Below are positions 1 through 9,021 of a stretch of 64,000 bases of DNA, piece after piece. The position numbers were made by a program, and so were the translations under genes. Below the pieces are notes generated by a model. That model searched no databases and was not told the DNA's origin. It saw nothing but the letters and a program-made list of their open reading frames with translations. The stretch is from PALSA-693 sp963834725 (lineage in GTDB: Bacteria; Actinomycetota; Acidimicrobiia; Acidimicrobiales; Palsa-688), in NCBI GenBank assembly GCA_963834725.1, contig CAWICN010000001.1:2542001-2606000 (forward strand). The letters run 5' to 3'. Numbering within the stretch: the first letter of the stretch is position 1; each line of letters opens with the position of its first letter.

Positions 1-155
1 GGTCGATCAGCGTGGTCGTAGTAGGCGACGGGGCCGAGTCCGGACAGGAGCCGATGCAGGCCGGCGGCGATGAGCCCGGTCGAGTGGTTCCGCCCCGGCG
101 CAGGACGGTAGGGGTCAAAGTAGTCACGCCAGTACGACAGGACCGAGCTGACCAT
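1..155 (-). CDS. Partial hypothetical protein, continues past the left edge
   Basis: An open frame runs leftwards from an ATG at 153-155 and is cut by the window edge after about 51 codons. The visible start reads MVSSVLSYWRDYFDPYRPAP and continues without a stop. The family was not recognised. It lies about 60 bases downstream of the phosphotriesterase-like gene on the same strand, so it may be the last gene of that operon. The ribosome site (GAGAG) is weak, and the start could lie a few codons upstream. Confidence 0.4.
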   Translation of the reverse strand, partial: MVSSVLSYWRDYFDPYRPAPGRNHSTGLIAAGLHRLLSGLGPVAYYDHADR

Positions 156-216
156 CAGCTGCAACTCTCGATGACCGCACGCTAGCCGTCCCGCGGTGGC
201 CGAGGACCGGATGAGG

Positions 217-1194
217 TCAGTAGGCGCCCTGGCGCTCGAAGATGGCCCGAGGGTTGTCAACCAGCATCTGGCGGAGCTGCTCGTCGGTGACCCCACGCGC
301 CTTCAAGGCAGGGATAACGTCCCTGGTGATGTGGAGGTAGTTCCACCGGGGCGTGGCCTGGGCGATCACATCATCGTCGAGCCAATCGTTGTGGCACGCC
401 GCGTCGTGGGAGAGGACCATCTTGCCGGCGTGACCCCGCTCGCACATGCGAGCGACAATGTCCACTCGCTCTTCGAACGGCAGAATCACGTCGATGCCGA
501 AGCGGTCCATCCCGATGTAGGACCCACTTGCGATTATTTCCTCGAGGTACGAGGCATCGGTCGTGTCGCCGCTGTGACCGATCACCACTCGCGACAGGTC
601 CACACCCTCTTCGGCAAAGATGCGTTGCTGCTCGAGACCTCTTCGCGTCCCGGCGTGAGTGTGGGTGGAGATGGGCACGCCGGTTTGGCGGTGCGCCTGG
701 GCGACGGAACGCAAGACTCGCTCGACGCCGGGGGTGACACCAGGCTCGTCGGTTGCGCATTTGAGAATGGCGGCTTTGACGCCGGTGTCGGCGATGCCCC
801 GGGTGATATCCCGGATAAACATATCCGTCATGAGCTCAGGGCCGTCGAGCAGCGTTCCCGGACCCCGGAAGTGGAAGTAGTGGGGGACGTCGTTGTAGGT
901 GTACAGCCCGGTGGCGACCACGATATTGAGATCGATCTGCGCCGCGATGCGCTGGATACGCGGGATGTAGCGGCCCAGTCCGGTGACCGTCAGGTCGACG
1001 ATGGTGTCGATCCCAACCGCTTTCAGCTCTTTTAGCCGCTCGACCGCGTCCTTGACGCGGACCTCCTCCTCACCCCAGTCCTCGGGGTAGTTCTGCATGA
1101 TCTCGGCGCTGAGCACGAACACGTGCTCGTGCATGAGCACCTGGCCGAGTGAAGCGGTGTCGATCGGGCCGGTCGCCGTTTCCAGTTGGGCCAT
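217..1194 (-). CDS. Phosphotriesterase-family metal-dependent hydrolase (lactonase-like)
   Basis: This 325-residue protein has the full amidohydrolase metal site of the phosphotriesterase/PLL family. Seen: HEH at H22 and H24, the bridging lysine K145 in AAILKCATDE, H178 in ISTHTH, H207 in VIGHSGDTTD and D264 in LSHDAA. Family members are cytoplasmic binuclear zinc enzymes that open lactones or hydrolyse esters, with phosphotriesterase activity usually promiscuous. It is the most downstream intact gene of the leftward run that includes an acyl-CoA synthetase and a Liv-type importer. Ring opening of a lactone intermediate would fit that setting, but the substrate cannot be read from sequence. 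A GGAGG-type site precedes the ATG. Confidence 0.88.
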   Translation of the reverse strand: MAQLETATGPIDTASLGQVLMHEHVFVLSAEIMQNYPEDWGEEEVRVKDAVERLKELKAVGIDTIVDLTVTGLGRYIPRIQRIAAQIDLNIVVATGLYTYNDVPHYFHFRGPGTLLDGPELMTDMFIRDITRGIADTGVKAAILKCATDEPGVTPGVERVLRSVAQAHRQTGVPISTHTHAGTRRGLEQQRIFAEEGVDLSRVVIGHSGDTTDASYLEEIIASGSYIGMDRFGIDVILPFEERVDIVARMCERGHAGKMVLSHDAACHNDWLDDDVIAQATPRWNYLHITRDVIPALKARGVTDEQLRQMLVDNPRAIFERQGAY

Positions 1195-1242
1195 GACGTC
1201 GTCCTCCTTTGCTAGCGAGCTTACGGTTGGTGCCGGGCCCGG

Positions 1243-2766
1243 TCAGCGCAGCGGTTTTGGCCACTCCGTCTCGGTCCGGAGTGTCGGCTTTAGGACCTTG
1301 CCCCCGGGGTTGCGCGGCAGCGGTTCCGGGCGGACCACCACGTACTGGGGGATCTTGAAGTCGGCCAGGCTTTGGGCCGCGAACGCCACGAGGTCGTGGG
1401 GGTCGAGGCTCTCACCCGGGCGGGTGACGACGATCGCCCCCACCTTCTCCCCCATCATGGGGTCGGGGACGCCGAGCACCGCCACTTCGAAGACGGCGGG
1501 GTGGCTGGCGAGGACATTTTCGACCTCGACGCTGTAGACGTTCTCGCCCCCGCGGTTGACCATGTCCTTTTTGCGGTCCACGATGGTGCAGAAGCCGTCT
1601 TCGTCGAGAAGAGCGACGTCACCGGTGTGCAGCCAGCCGTCGGCGAAGGTCTCGGCGGTCTGCTCCGGCTTGGCCCAGTAGCCCGCGACGACATTGGGAG
1701 CGCGGATCAGCAGCTCCCCCGCGCCCGTGGCCGGATCCACGTCGGCCAGGTCCAGTTCGACCACCGGCGCCGCAAAGCCCACCGTCTCCGGGCGCTCGAG
1801 GGCGTACTCGTGGGGGAGGAACGTGGCCACCGACGAGGTCTCGGTCAGCCCGAAGCCATTGCCCAGTCGGGCGTTGGGGAACTCCTCCATCATCCGGGCC
1901 ACCTGCTGCGGAGGGGTAGGAGCGCCGCCATAGGTCACCCACCGCACGTGACTGACATCGAAATCCTTGAAGTTGGGCTGGTTCATGGCCAGCCAGTAGA
2001 TGGCAGGAACCGAAGTGAGCAGGTTGACGCGTTCGTCGACGATGACCCGGAGAAAGGTCTGCACGTCGAAAGCGGGCATGATGACCGTGGTGCCGGTCAC
2101 CCGGCAGGTGGGCAGCAGCTGGCTGTTGCAGCCGGTGACATGGAACAGGGGGACCGATACCAGATTTCGGATGTCACCCTTCGGAATGTTCATGATGCGG
2201 ACGCACGTCTCGATGTTGGACAGGAAGTTCTCGTGGGTTGTCATGGCCCCCTTCGGGAAGCCCGTGGTGCCGCTGGTGTAGAAGATGCCGGCCAGGTCGG
2301 ACGGTCCGAGGTTCTCGACCAGGTGCGGCGGCCCGTCGGGGAGCGGTTCGCCCGGCAGCAGCACCTGCGACGCCCCCGAGTCGGTCACGACGTACTCGAT
2401 CTCGGGGTCGGTAAAGCGGGTGTTGACCGGCACCACCACGCCCCCGGCCATGAGAATCCCGAAGTAGGCCAGGCACCAGTCGATGCTGTTGCCGAGCCGG
2501 ATCGCGGCGCGGTCGCCCGGGCGAAAGCCGCGCTCGGCCAGACCACCGGCCACCCGGGTGGCGCGATCCCAGAGCTGCTCGTAGGTGAGGCGCCCACCTC
2601 CGACCTCGACCAGCGCCTCTCCGGTGGGCACTTCGTCAACGGTCGCTCGCAACATGGCGACGACCGACGAGTGCAGACCCTGGTAGTGCAGCAAACCGTC
2701 CGGACCGCGCTCGATGGCCGCGCTATCGAACGGCTGGATTTTGCTGACCCGGCCCAGCTTGGACAT
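1243..2766 (-). CDS. AMP-forming acyl-CoA synthetase
   Basis: A member of the ANL superfamily that activates a carboxylic acid to its acyl-CoA through an acyl-adenylate. Seen: the AMP/P-loop motif FYTSGTTGFPKG, the A8 hinge around DRKKDMVNRGGENVYS, and the C-terminal catalytic lysine in PRNPGGKVLK. The ATG at 2764-2766 is preferred, giving 507 residues, because GGAGG at 2775-2779 sits 8 bases ahead of it. The in-frame GTG at 2775 would overlap that site. The gene lies between the hydrolase and LivF on the same strand, so it probably activates the imported substrate. ANL sequence alone does not fix acid chain length or ring type. Confidence 0.92.
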   Translation of the reverse strand: MSKLGRVSKIQPFDSAAIERGPDGLLHYQGLHSSVVAMLRATVDEVPTGEALVEVGGGRLTYEQLWDRATRVAGGLAERGFRPGDRAAIRLGNSIDWCLAYFGILMAGGVVVPVNTRFTDPEIEYVVTDSGASQVLLPGEPLPDGPPHLVENLGPSDLAGIFYTSGTTGFPKGAMTTHENFLSNIETCVRIMNIPKGDIRNLVSVPLFHVTGCNSQLLPTCRVTGTTVIMPAFDVQTFLRVIVDERVNLLTSVPAIYWLAMNQPNFKDFDVSHVRWVTYGGAPTPPQQVARMMEEFPNARLGNGFGLTETSSVATFLPHEYALERPETVGFAAPVVELDLADVDPATGAGELLIRAPNVVAGYWAKPEQTAETFADGWLHTGDVALLDEDGFCTIVDRKKDMVNRGGENVYSVEVENVLASHPAVFEVAVLGVPDPMMGEKVGAIVVTRPGESLDPHDLVAFAAQSLADFKIPQYVVVRPEPLPRNPGGKVLKPTLRTETEWPKPLR

Positions 2767-2820
2767 CTCGCCCACCTCCTTCCCCCTCTTCGGTATCAGA
2801 ACAGGTCCGCGAGGAAGTCT

Positions 2821-3585
2821 CTAGAACAGGTCCCAGTAGGACTCCCGGGTCCGCATCTCCTCCGCGGTCTCCTCCAGGAAGATGCGGCCGTTGCGCATGA
2901 CATAGACCCGGCTGGCCACCTGCAGGACCTGGCCCACGTTTTGCTCGAGGACGAGCACGGACAGGCCGTCGTGCTCGGCCAGCGTTTTGACCCGGGAGAA
3001 GATATCGGTGACCAGCGCCGGCGCCAGGCCGAGCGACGGCTCGTCCAGCAACAGCAGCTTCGGACCGGCCATGAGCGCCAGACCCAGGCTGAGCATGCGC
3101 TGCTGCCCCCCGGACATGGTGCCCGCCTTCTGATTGGACCGCTCGGACAGGATGGGGAAGAGCTCGTAAACGCGAGCCATACGCTCCCTCTTCTCCTCGG
3201 CCGAGCGTTGATGGAGGGCGCCCATGCGGAGGTTGTCCTGCACGGTGAGCTCGCCGAAGATGAACCGTTCGGAGGGGATGTACAGCATCCCGTTCTTGAC
3301 GTTCTGCCGGCACGAGGACCGGCTGATATCCCGCCCCTGATAGCGGATCTGCCCATGCTGCAGGGGCAGCATGCCGAAGATGGTCTTGAGGGTGGTGGTC
3401 TTGCCCCCGCCGTTGTGCCCGATCACCGACACGATCTCGCCGGGACCCACGTGGATGTTCACGTCGAACACCACCTGCTTGCGCCCGTATCCCCCACTCA
3501 GGTCGACGGTCTCGAGCACCGGCCCGCCGGGGCGCTCGCCATCGGTCGAGCTGGTCGCCGGAGCGGGGATCTCAGCCCGTGCCAA
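2821..3585 (-). CDS. livF: Branched-chain amino acid-type ABC transporter ATP-binding protein
   Basis: A 254-residue cytoplasmic ATPase of the HAAT/Liv importer family. Seen: Walker A GHNGGGKTT, signature MSGGQQ, Walker B LLLLDEPSLGL, and the H-loop replaced by Q in VLEQNVGQ, as is common in LivF. It starts with a TTG at 3585 that overlaps the last 14 bases of the LivM-LivG gene, which implies translational coupling. It pairs with the fused LivG domain to drive the LivH/LivM permeases. Liv-type systems in actinobacterial catabolic clusters often import aromatic or other carboxylates rather than amino acids. The synthetase next door supports that inference. Confidence 0.92.
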   Translation of the reverse strand: MARAEIPAPATSSTDGERPGGPVLETVDLSGGYGRKQVVFDVNIHVGPGEIVSVIGHNGGGKTTTLKTIFGMLPLQHGQIRYQGRDISRSSCRQNVKNGMLYIPSERFIFGELTVQDNLRMGALHQRSAEEKRERMARVYELFPILSERSNQKAGTMSGGQQRMLSLGLALMAGPKLLLLDEPSLGLAPALVTDIFSRVKTLAEHDGLSVLVLEQNVGQVLQVASRVYVMRNGRIFLEETAEEMRTRESYWDLF

Positions 3586-5401
3586 AGTACGCCTCCGCCA
3601 GCCGCGGCTCAGCCGTCAGATCGGCAAAGCTTCCCTCCGCCGTGATCCGGCCCAGCTCCATGAAGTAGGTGTGATCCGCCAACCGGCCCACGACGGCCAG
3701 GTTGTGCTCGACGATGCACACCGTCCGGCCCTCGGCGCGGAGTTGCTCGATGAGATTGAGCATCGCTTCCACCCACTGCTGGTCGATGCCCGAGGCGGGC
3801 TCGTCCAGCAGCACCACTTCGGCCTCGGTGGCCATCACCCGGGCCAGTGCCACCAGCTTCTGCTGCCCGAAGCCGAGGGCGCTGGCGGGGACGTCGGCGA
3901 ACGCGGTCATGCCCACGAAGCTCAGCCACTCCCTGGCCTTCTCGCGGGTGTCGGCCTCGTCCCGGGCCGCTCGTCTCGGGCTCAGGAACAGCCGGGACAG
4001 GCGCTCCCCCGACTGCCCCTGCACGCCGAGCATCACGTTTTCGAGCGACGTCAGGCGGGCGAAGACCCGAACATCCTGGAAGGATCGCACCATCCCCAGC
4101 TTGGCCACCCGATCCGGCGGCCGGTTGGTCACGTCCCGGCCGTTGAGCACGACCTGGCCCCGATCCGGCCTGATGGCACCGGTCAGCAGGTTGAACACGG
4201 TGGTCTTCCCGGCCCCGTTGGGCCCCACCAGCGCGGTGATGGTGCCCCGCCGGAAATCCATGTCCAGGTCGTCGGCGGCGCGAATGCCGCCGAAGGCCTT
4301 GGTCAGGCCGCGCACCTCGAGCACCACCTCGCCCCGGTGGGCGAGCCGGGCCTTGGCCAGGTCGGCCACCTCGGCCGGGGCGGCATGGTGGGCCCGCAGT
4401 TCGGCCAGGGTGGTGACATCCTCCCGCTCCACCTCTTCCTCTGATACGGCCGACACGTTGGTGTCAACCCCGATCGGCGCCAGGTGGGTCAGCTCGCGTT
4501 GCTCGGGCGTCTGGCGCCGCCTGGTCAGCCAGCGGCGCAGGGAGGCGCCCTCCGGCAATATCCCCTGCGGGCGGACGAACATCACCACGACCAGCAGAAG
4601 GCCGTAGATCGTCAGCTGCCACAGCGACGCCTTATTGGCCGGCAACTTGACGACCTTCCGCAGGAACGGGTCGGAGAGCACGAGTATGGTGGCTCCGAGG
4701 ACTGAACCCCACAGGTTCCCCATGCCGCCGAAGATCACCATCACGACGATCGCGGCGGACTGGGTGAACCCGAACAGGGCCGGCGAGGCCAGCTGGTTCT
4801 GCACCGTCAGCATCGCCCCCGCCACCCCGGCCATGGCCGACGTGATGGCAAACACGGCCAGCTTGTACTGGAAGATGTTCTTGCCCAGCGAGCGTGACGC
4901 CCGGTCGTCCTCGCGAATGGAGCGCAGCACCCGCCCGTACGGCGACATCCCCATGCGGTAGCACAGCAGGAACACGATCACCGCAAAGAGGACGAAGACG
5001 GGCAGGGTTCGGGTGGGCGTGTTCATCTTGAGGCCGAGGAAGTCGACCTGGACGTTCTCTATGCCGTACTGTCCGCCGAACTGCGACAGCGTGCTGAGCA
5101 ACGTCACGATGATGGTCTGGACGGCCAGGCTGAGCAGGATCAACCACTCGAGGGTCAGCCGCAAGGCCGGGATCCCGACCAGGAACCCGATGAACCCGGC
5201 GATGACGATTCCGACGATCAGGGCGGGGATGAAGTTCCAGTGGTGGTTGATCGAGAGATAGGCGACGCTGTACCCACCCAGGGCGCCGAACGCCCCGACG
5301 GCGACCGACACCTGGCCGGCGAAGCCGAGCAGCAGGTTCAAGGAGACCGCGAACACGACGAACACCAGGATCTCGTTGACATAGCTGATCGTGAGTTCCA
5401 T
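3572..5401 (-). CDS. Fused Liv-type permease and ATP-binding protein (LivM-LivG)
   Basis: A single 609-residue protein joins a LivM-like permease (about residues 1-310, many hydrophobic segments, start MELTISYVNEIL) to a LivG-like ATPase (about 350-609). Seen in the ATPase part: Walker A GPNGAGKTT, a variant signature ALGFGQQK, Walker B VVLLDEPASGID and an H-loop in IVEHNL. The open frame extends further upstream, but that part is antisense-phase noise over livH. The ATG at 5399-5401 follows the LivH stop by 5 bases and begins with hydrophobic permease sequence. LivM-LivG fusions are known in actinobacteria. It works with LivH, LivF and the binding protein. Confidence 0.9.
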   Translation of the reverse strand: MELTISYVNEILVFVVFAVSLNLLLGFAGQVSVAVGAFGALGGYSVAYLSINHHWNFIPALIVGIVIAGFIGFLVGIPALRLTLEWLILLSLAVQTIIVTLLSTLSQFGGQYGIENVQVDFLGLKMNTPTRTLPVFVLFAVIVFLLCYRMGMSPYGRVLRSIREDDRASRSLGKNIFQYKLAVFAITSAMAGVAGAMLTVQNQLASPALFGFTQSAAIVVMVIFGGMGNLWGSVLGATILVLSDPFLRKVVKLPANKASLWQLTIYGLLLVVVMFVRPQGILPEGASLRRWLTRRRQTPEQRELTHLAPIGVDTNVSAVSEEEVEREDVTTLAELRAHHAAPAEVADLAKARLAHRGEVVLEVRGLTKAFGGIRAADDLDMDFRRGTITALVGPNGAGKTTVFNLLTGAIRPDRGQVVLNGRDVTNRPPDRVAKLGMVRSFQDVRVFARLTSLENVMLGVQGQSGERLSRLFLSPRRAARDEADTREKAREWLSFVGMTAFADVPASALGFGQQKLVALARVMATEAEVVLLDEPASGIDQQWVEAMLNLIEQLRAEGRTVCIVEHNLAVVGRLADHTYFMELGRITAEGSFADLTAEPRLAEAYFGTG

Positions 5402-5406
5402 AGGGC

Positions 5407-6312
5407 CTATCTCCGGATCGGTACGAGCCCCTTCGTCAGCTGGCGCAGGTCGATGGGCCGCAGCGCGCAGTAGACGAACAGGATGACGAAGACCACCAGC
5501 TGAGAATACGCCGAGGAGAAGAACAGGCCGCTCAGGCTCTCGACCAGCCCGATCCCCAGCCCGACCAGCCCCACGACGACCGGAGGGGCGGCGGCGCCGG
5601 CGAGGAAGGCCACCACGAAGGCGTAGAACAGGGGGTTGAACCCCATGTCCGCGGTCGCTGCCGTCTTGGCCGCGTCGAACACGGCCGCCACCCCGCCCAG
5701 GAAGGTTCCCACGGCGAACACCAGGAGGTAGACGGTCTCGGGAGTGACCCCGACGGCCATGCTCATCTCGGGGTTGACGCGCACCGCCCGGACCATCCGG
5801 CCGAGCGTCGTCCACCTGAGGATGAGGCCCAGCGCGATCATCAACACCCACGCCGTGATCACCAGGTAGATGGACAGGTTGGTGACGGTGATCTGCCCGA
5901 TGTTGATGCCCTTCAGGGTGAGGCCCGTGATCTGCTTGCTGGCCGAGGAGATCCAGATGAGGCTGATGACGTTCTCGCCCGCGATGGACAACCCGAGGGA
6001 CGCCACGAAGATCACCAGCAGGGCGTAGGCGCCGGCTCTCCGGGCCAGCTGGCGGTACACCAGGAACTCCATCAACATGCCGAACACGGCGCCCACCAAG
6101 GCGCCGAGGATCAGCGCCAGCCAGAACGGCAGGCCCCACGATTGCCCCACTTCGGCGGCGATGTACGCGGACAGGGCGTAGGTGAACGTGAAGGCGAAGT
6201 GGAACCGCCCGGTGACGAACAGGATGCTGCCGAAGCCCACCCCCAGCAGGCCGTAGGCACTCCCGTTGACCACCCCGTTGACGGCGAGTTGCTGAGCCTC
6301 AGCGCCGGTCAC
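5407..6312 (-). CDS. livH: Branched-chain amino acid-type ABC transporter permease
   Basis: A 301-residue integral membrane protein. The N-terminus NGVVNGSAYGLLGVGFGSIL is the classic LivH opening, followed by roughly eight hydrophobic segments and the family's conserved region around GRMVRAVRVNPEMSMAVGV, which contacts the ATPase. It forms the membrane channel with the LivM domain encoded immediately downstream. The gene starts with GTG 9 bases after the binding-protein stop. Gene order in the direction of transcription is binding protein, LivH, LivMG, LivF. Confidence 0.92.
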   Translation of the reverse strand: MTGAEAQQLAVNGVVNGSAYGLLGVGFGSILFVTGRFHFAFTFTYALSAYIAAEVGQSWGLPFWLALILGALVGAVFGMLMEFLVYRQLARRAGAYALLVIFVASLGLSIAGENVISLIWISSASKQITGLTLKGINIGQITVTNLSIYLVITAWVLMIALGLILRWTTLGRMVRAVRVNPEMSMAVGVTPETVYLLVFAVGTFLGGVAAVFDAAKTAATADMGFNPLFYAFVVAFLAGAAAPPVVVGLVGLGIGLVESLSGLFFSSAYSQLVVFVILFVYCALRPIDLRQLTKGLVPIRR

Positions 6313-6321
6313 GGTCGTAGC

Positions 6322-7698
6322 TCAGGCCAGACGGAAGTCGGCGCCGCCGATGTCGAAATAGGCTAGCGGATTCTTGTTGCCGTTCTCGTACTGGATCACC
6401 GTCATGGGCCGCTTCACCACGCTGTGCGTGGTCAGACCGAACGCCAGCGTCCCCGCCGTGGTGGCGTTGCCGCCGTAGACGCTGGGGAAGCTGGGATTGG
6501 CGACCATGGCCGCGTTCAACTTGGTCCCGTCCTTCGGGTCCCCGCCGCCGGCGAGGGTCCGCTGCACGAGCGCCCACAGTACGAACATGTCCTCGTAGTA
6601 GTTGGCCGCGTAGTAGTCCGGCACGGTGCCGCCGTTGGCCTTCTTGAACTCGTCGATGAAGATGGCCGACCACCCGTTGTCCGGTTTCTTGCCGTTGAAG
6701 TAATCGAAGGCCAGGTACAGGTTGTTGTAGGCGGAGCCGGCGATGTCGGCAGCCGGCTGGGTGTACTCGAACGCCAGGACTGGTTTGTTGATGCCAGACA
6801 CCGTGTACTGCTTCATGAAATACCCGAGATCGTTGCCGTACACGATGGCGTACACCATGTCGGGATTGGCCGCCTTGAGCTGCTCGATTGGTGTCGAGTA
6901 GTCGGTCGCGTCAACCGCGCTGAGTATGAACTTGGACAGGTGGGCCCCGATGCTAGTCAGGTGGGTTGTCAGGTCCTTCTTGCCAACCGTGTTGAGGGGC
7001 TCGCCCACGTCCCACGCGACGGCGGCCACGTTTTTCACATTCGACTGCTTGGCCTGCATCCACTTCATGACGCCGTCGTAGGTGTCGTCGGGCGTGATGG
7101 CCCGGGCCCCCCAGAACAGCGGCTTCCCCTCAAAGGCCAGGCTGGTGCCGCCGCCGCCGTCGACGGTCATGATGTGGTACTGGTTTTGCAGCGGGATCAT
7201 GGCGCCAATGTCCTCGGCGTAGGACGAAAGCATCATGGGCGTATGGGCCAGCCCCAGCTCTCTGGCGGCAGTAACGCCGGCCTGGGGGTCACCGGACTTG
7301 TGGTCCTTGAAGATCAGGTTGAAGTGAGGCCCGCCCAGGGCGAGAATGTGCTGTTGGGCCAGCTTCATGCCGGCGGACATGGTCCGGCCGAAGAAGGCAC
7401 CCGCACCGGTGAAGGCCAGCACGCCACCAACGTCGAGGGTCATGCCCTTGCCCGAGTGAGCCGTGTCGATGGTGACGAACTTGGAGATGTCGGCCACCGA
7501 TCCGGTCGCGGCCGGGGTGCTTCCCGACCCGTTGCCGCTGCTCGAACCGCCGCTGGTTGTGGCGCTGGAGCTCTTGTTGCTGCTGCCACACGCCGCCAGC
7601 AAGGGTGCTCCGGCGAGCAGGGCGCCACCCGCGCCGAGGCCCCGGAGCAGCTGCCGGCGAGACAGCAAGCGATTCGCTGAGATCAGTTCCTCATTCAT
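6322..7698 (-). CDS. ABC transporter substrate-binding lipoprotein, Liv type
   Basis: An extracytoplasmic solute-binding protein of about 458 residues (periplasmic-binding type I fold). The start at 7696-7698 is chosen because AAAGGGAG lies just upstream and the protein then begins MNEELISANRLLSRRQLL. That N-terminus has a twin-arginine motif (SRRQLL), a hydrophobic stretch and a lipobox ending LAAC, so export and lipid anchoring are predicted. A Gly/Ser/Thr-rich linker follows before the binding domain. A longer in-frame start at 7755 has no better site. It is the first gene of the importer operon, so the promoter probably lies in 7699-7853. Confidence 0.92.
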   Translation of the reverse strand: MNEELISANRLLSRRQLLRGLGAGGALLAGAPLLAACGSSNKSSSATTSGGSSSGNGSGSTPAATGSVADISKFVTIDTAHSGKGMTLDVGGVLAFTGAGAFFGRTMSAGMKLAQQHILALGGPHFNLIFKDHKSGDPQAGVTAARELGLAHTPMMLSSYAEDIGAMIPLQNQYHIMTVDGGGGTSLAFEGKPLFWGARAITPDDTYDGVMKWMQAKQSNVKNVAAVAWDVGEPLNTVGKKDLTTHLTSIGAHLSKFILSAVDATDYSTPIEQLKAANPDMVYAIVYGNDLGYFMKQYTVSGINKPVLAFEYTQPAADIAGSAYNNLYLAFDYFNGKKPDNGWSAIFIDEFKKANGGTVPDYYAANYYEDMFVLWALVQRTLAGGGDPKDGTKLNAAMVANPSFPSVYGGNATTAGTLAFGLTTHSVVKRPMTVIQYENGNKNPLAYFDIGGADFRLA

Positions 7699-7853
7699 GG
7701 ACACTCCCTTTCCCCCTGCTCTCCCCTGTGGCACTTCGCTTCCCCCCTGTTTCACTCAGCTAAAGGTGGCGAACCCGGCTATCATTGCGTACCGGTACAA
7801 CTCGGCGAAGCATACATCGTGTGGCGCATCGCGCCCGTCGCTCTGTGCGGCCC

Positions 7854-8822
7854 TCACTTGATCACCAGCGGGTTGACAGGGGCACCGGTTCCGTTCACGA
7901 CCTTCAACGGAGCGGCGGCGTACAAGAAATCCCACTGGCCGTCGGCCGCGCAGTCGGCGGCCAGATCGTCCAGCCAGGCGATCTCTGTCAGGGTGACGCC
8001 CAGGTTGCGCATGAGCGCCGAATGGAGAGGAAGCGTCACGCCGGACACCGGGTCCACCGTGACCTCGTTGGCGATGGTGTCGGTGACCAGGTTCGGAATC
8101 TCCATGTCCTGGAACCAGCGAACCAGGTCCGGGCTGTAGGTGAGGCCCGGCTCGACAAAGTTGCCGTAGAACTCCTCTCGTGAGACCCGGTAAAACTTGC
8201 TGATCCAGCCGGTGCGTACGACCAGGATGGACCGCTTCTCGATCACCACGCCCTGGGCGGCGGCGCAGGCCTCGAGATCCTGGTGGGTGAAGGTCTCCCC
8301 TACGTCGAGCACATCCTTCTCCCGGTGGCGGGCCATGTCGAGCAGGACGCCGCGCCCGACCACGCCGCGCTCGGCAATCGGGAGCACGCCGGCCTTCGCC
8401 ATCCCGCCGATGGTGGTCTTGGCGTCATAGCCATTCCAGATGGCGTCGTCGTACCACACATGACCGAGGGCGTCGTACTGGGTCGACCCCTGCAGGAAGC
8501 AAGCCATGAAATCGTCCGCGTACTCACTGCCACCCTGTAGCACTGGTCCCTTCCCGGCGATGTAGTGGCCCTTGTCCACCACGTTGTAGCGCTGGGCACC
8601 GACCCGCCCGGGCCAGACCGGGTCCCCCTCGGGGTTGGCCATTTTCACCTGGAGCGTGAACACCTTGCCCGACCGGACCAACCTGGCCGCCTGGACCACG
8701 ACGTCCGGTGTCAGGTAGTTCAGGCTGCCGACTTCGTCCTCGGGACCCCATTTACCCCAGTTCTTCGGTGAGTCTTTGAGAAGCTCACCGGTCCTCGGCA
8801 CAGTCTTGACTGCGTCAGCCAC
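7854..8822 (-). CDS. Cyclase-family hydrolase (kynurenine formamidase-like fold)
   Basis: A 322-residue member of the cyclase family (PF04199). The N-terminus has GKWGPEDEVGSLNYL, typical of the long actinobacterial subgroup. The metal-site region reads GSTQYDALGHVWYDD, so the histidine of the classic HxGTHxD motif is replaced by glutamine. The activity may therefore differ from kynurenine formamidase. Members hydrolyse cyclic amides, lactones or related compounds. It lies just upstream of the importer operon on the same strand and divergent from the TetR gene, so it is likely under that regulator's control. Confidence 0.82.
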   Translation of the reverse strand: MADAVKTVPRTGELLKDSPKNWGKWGPEDEVGSLNYLTPDVVVQAARLVRSGKVFTLQVKMANPEGDPVWPGRVGAQRYNVVDKGHYIAGKGPVLQGGSEYADDFMACFLQGSTQYDALGHVWYDDAIWNGYDAKTTIGGMAKAGVLPIAERGVVGRGVLLDMARHREKDVLDVGETFTHQDLEACAAAQGVVIEKRSILVVRTGWISKFYRVSREEFYGNFVEPGLTYSPDLVRWFQDMEIPNLVTDTIANEVTVDPVSGVTLPLHSALMRNLGVTLTEIAWLDDLAADCAADGQWDFLYAAAPLKVVNGTGAPVNPLVIK

Positions 8823-8940
8823 ATCCCCTCCCCACGACTCGATACAACCTCGTAGTCCGATGTAGTCTATATCTCGCGATTCCCGGCCGAGCCTACGTAG
8901 AAGTTGATTCCGGCGTCAAGTCGGCCCTCGAATCACCACG

Positions 8941-8979
8941 CTGGCCAGAACCATACGCCCATTAGGCTGGTCAGAACCA
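8941..8979. promoter_or_regulatory. Direct repeats in the cyclase-tetR intergenic region, candidate operator
   Basis: Two copies of CTGGYCAGAACCA lie at 8941-8953 and 8967-8979, with starts 26 bases apart, between the divergent cyclase and tetR starts. The first has C and the second T at the fifth position. The spacing puts both on the same helix face within about half a turn. TetR proteins usually bind inverted repeats, so a direct repeat is only a candidate. Confidence 0.35.
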
Positions 8980-9021
8980 GAGTATTCCAGGCTTGTTCGG
9001 ACCACAGGAGGGCGGACCGCC

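Noticed and set aside
1372..3645. A 757-codon open frame on the plus strand over the acyl-CoA synthetase and livF
   Set aside because: It is the antisense shadow of two well-conserved genes; its translation is rich in Arg, Gly, His and Pro and shows no family.
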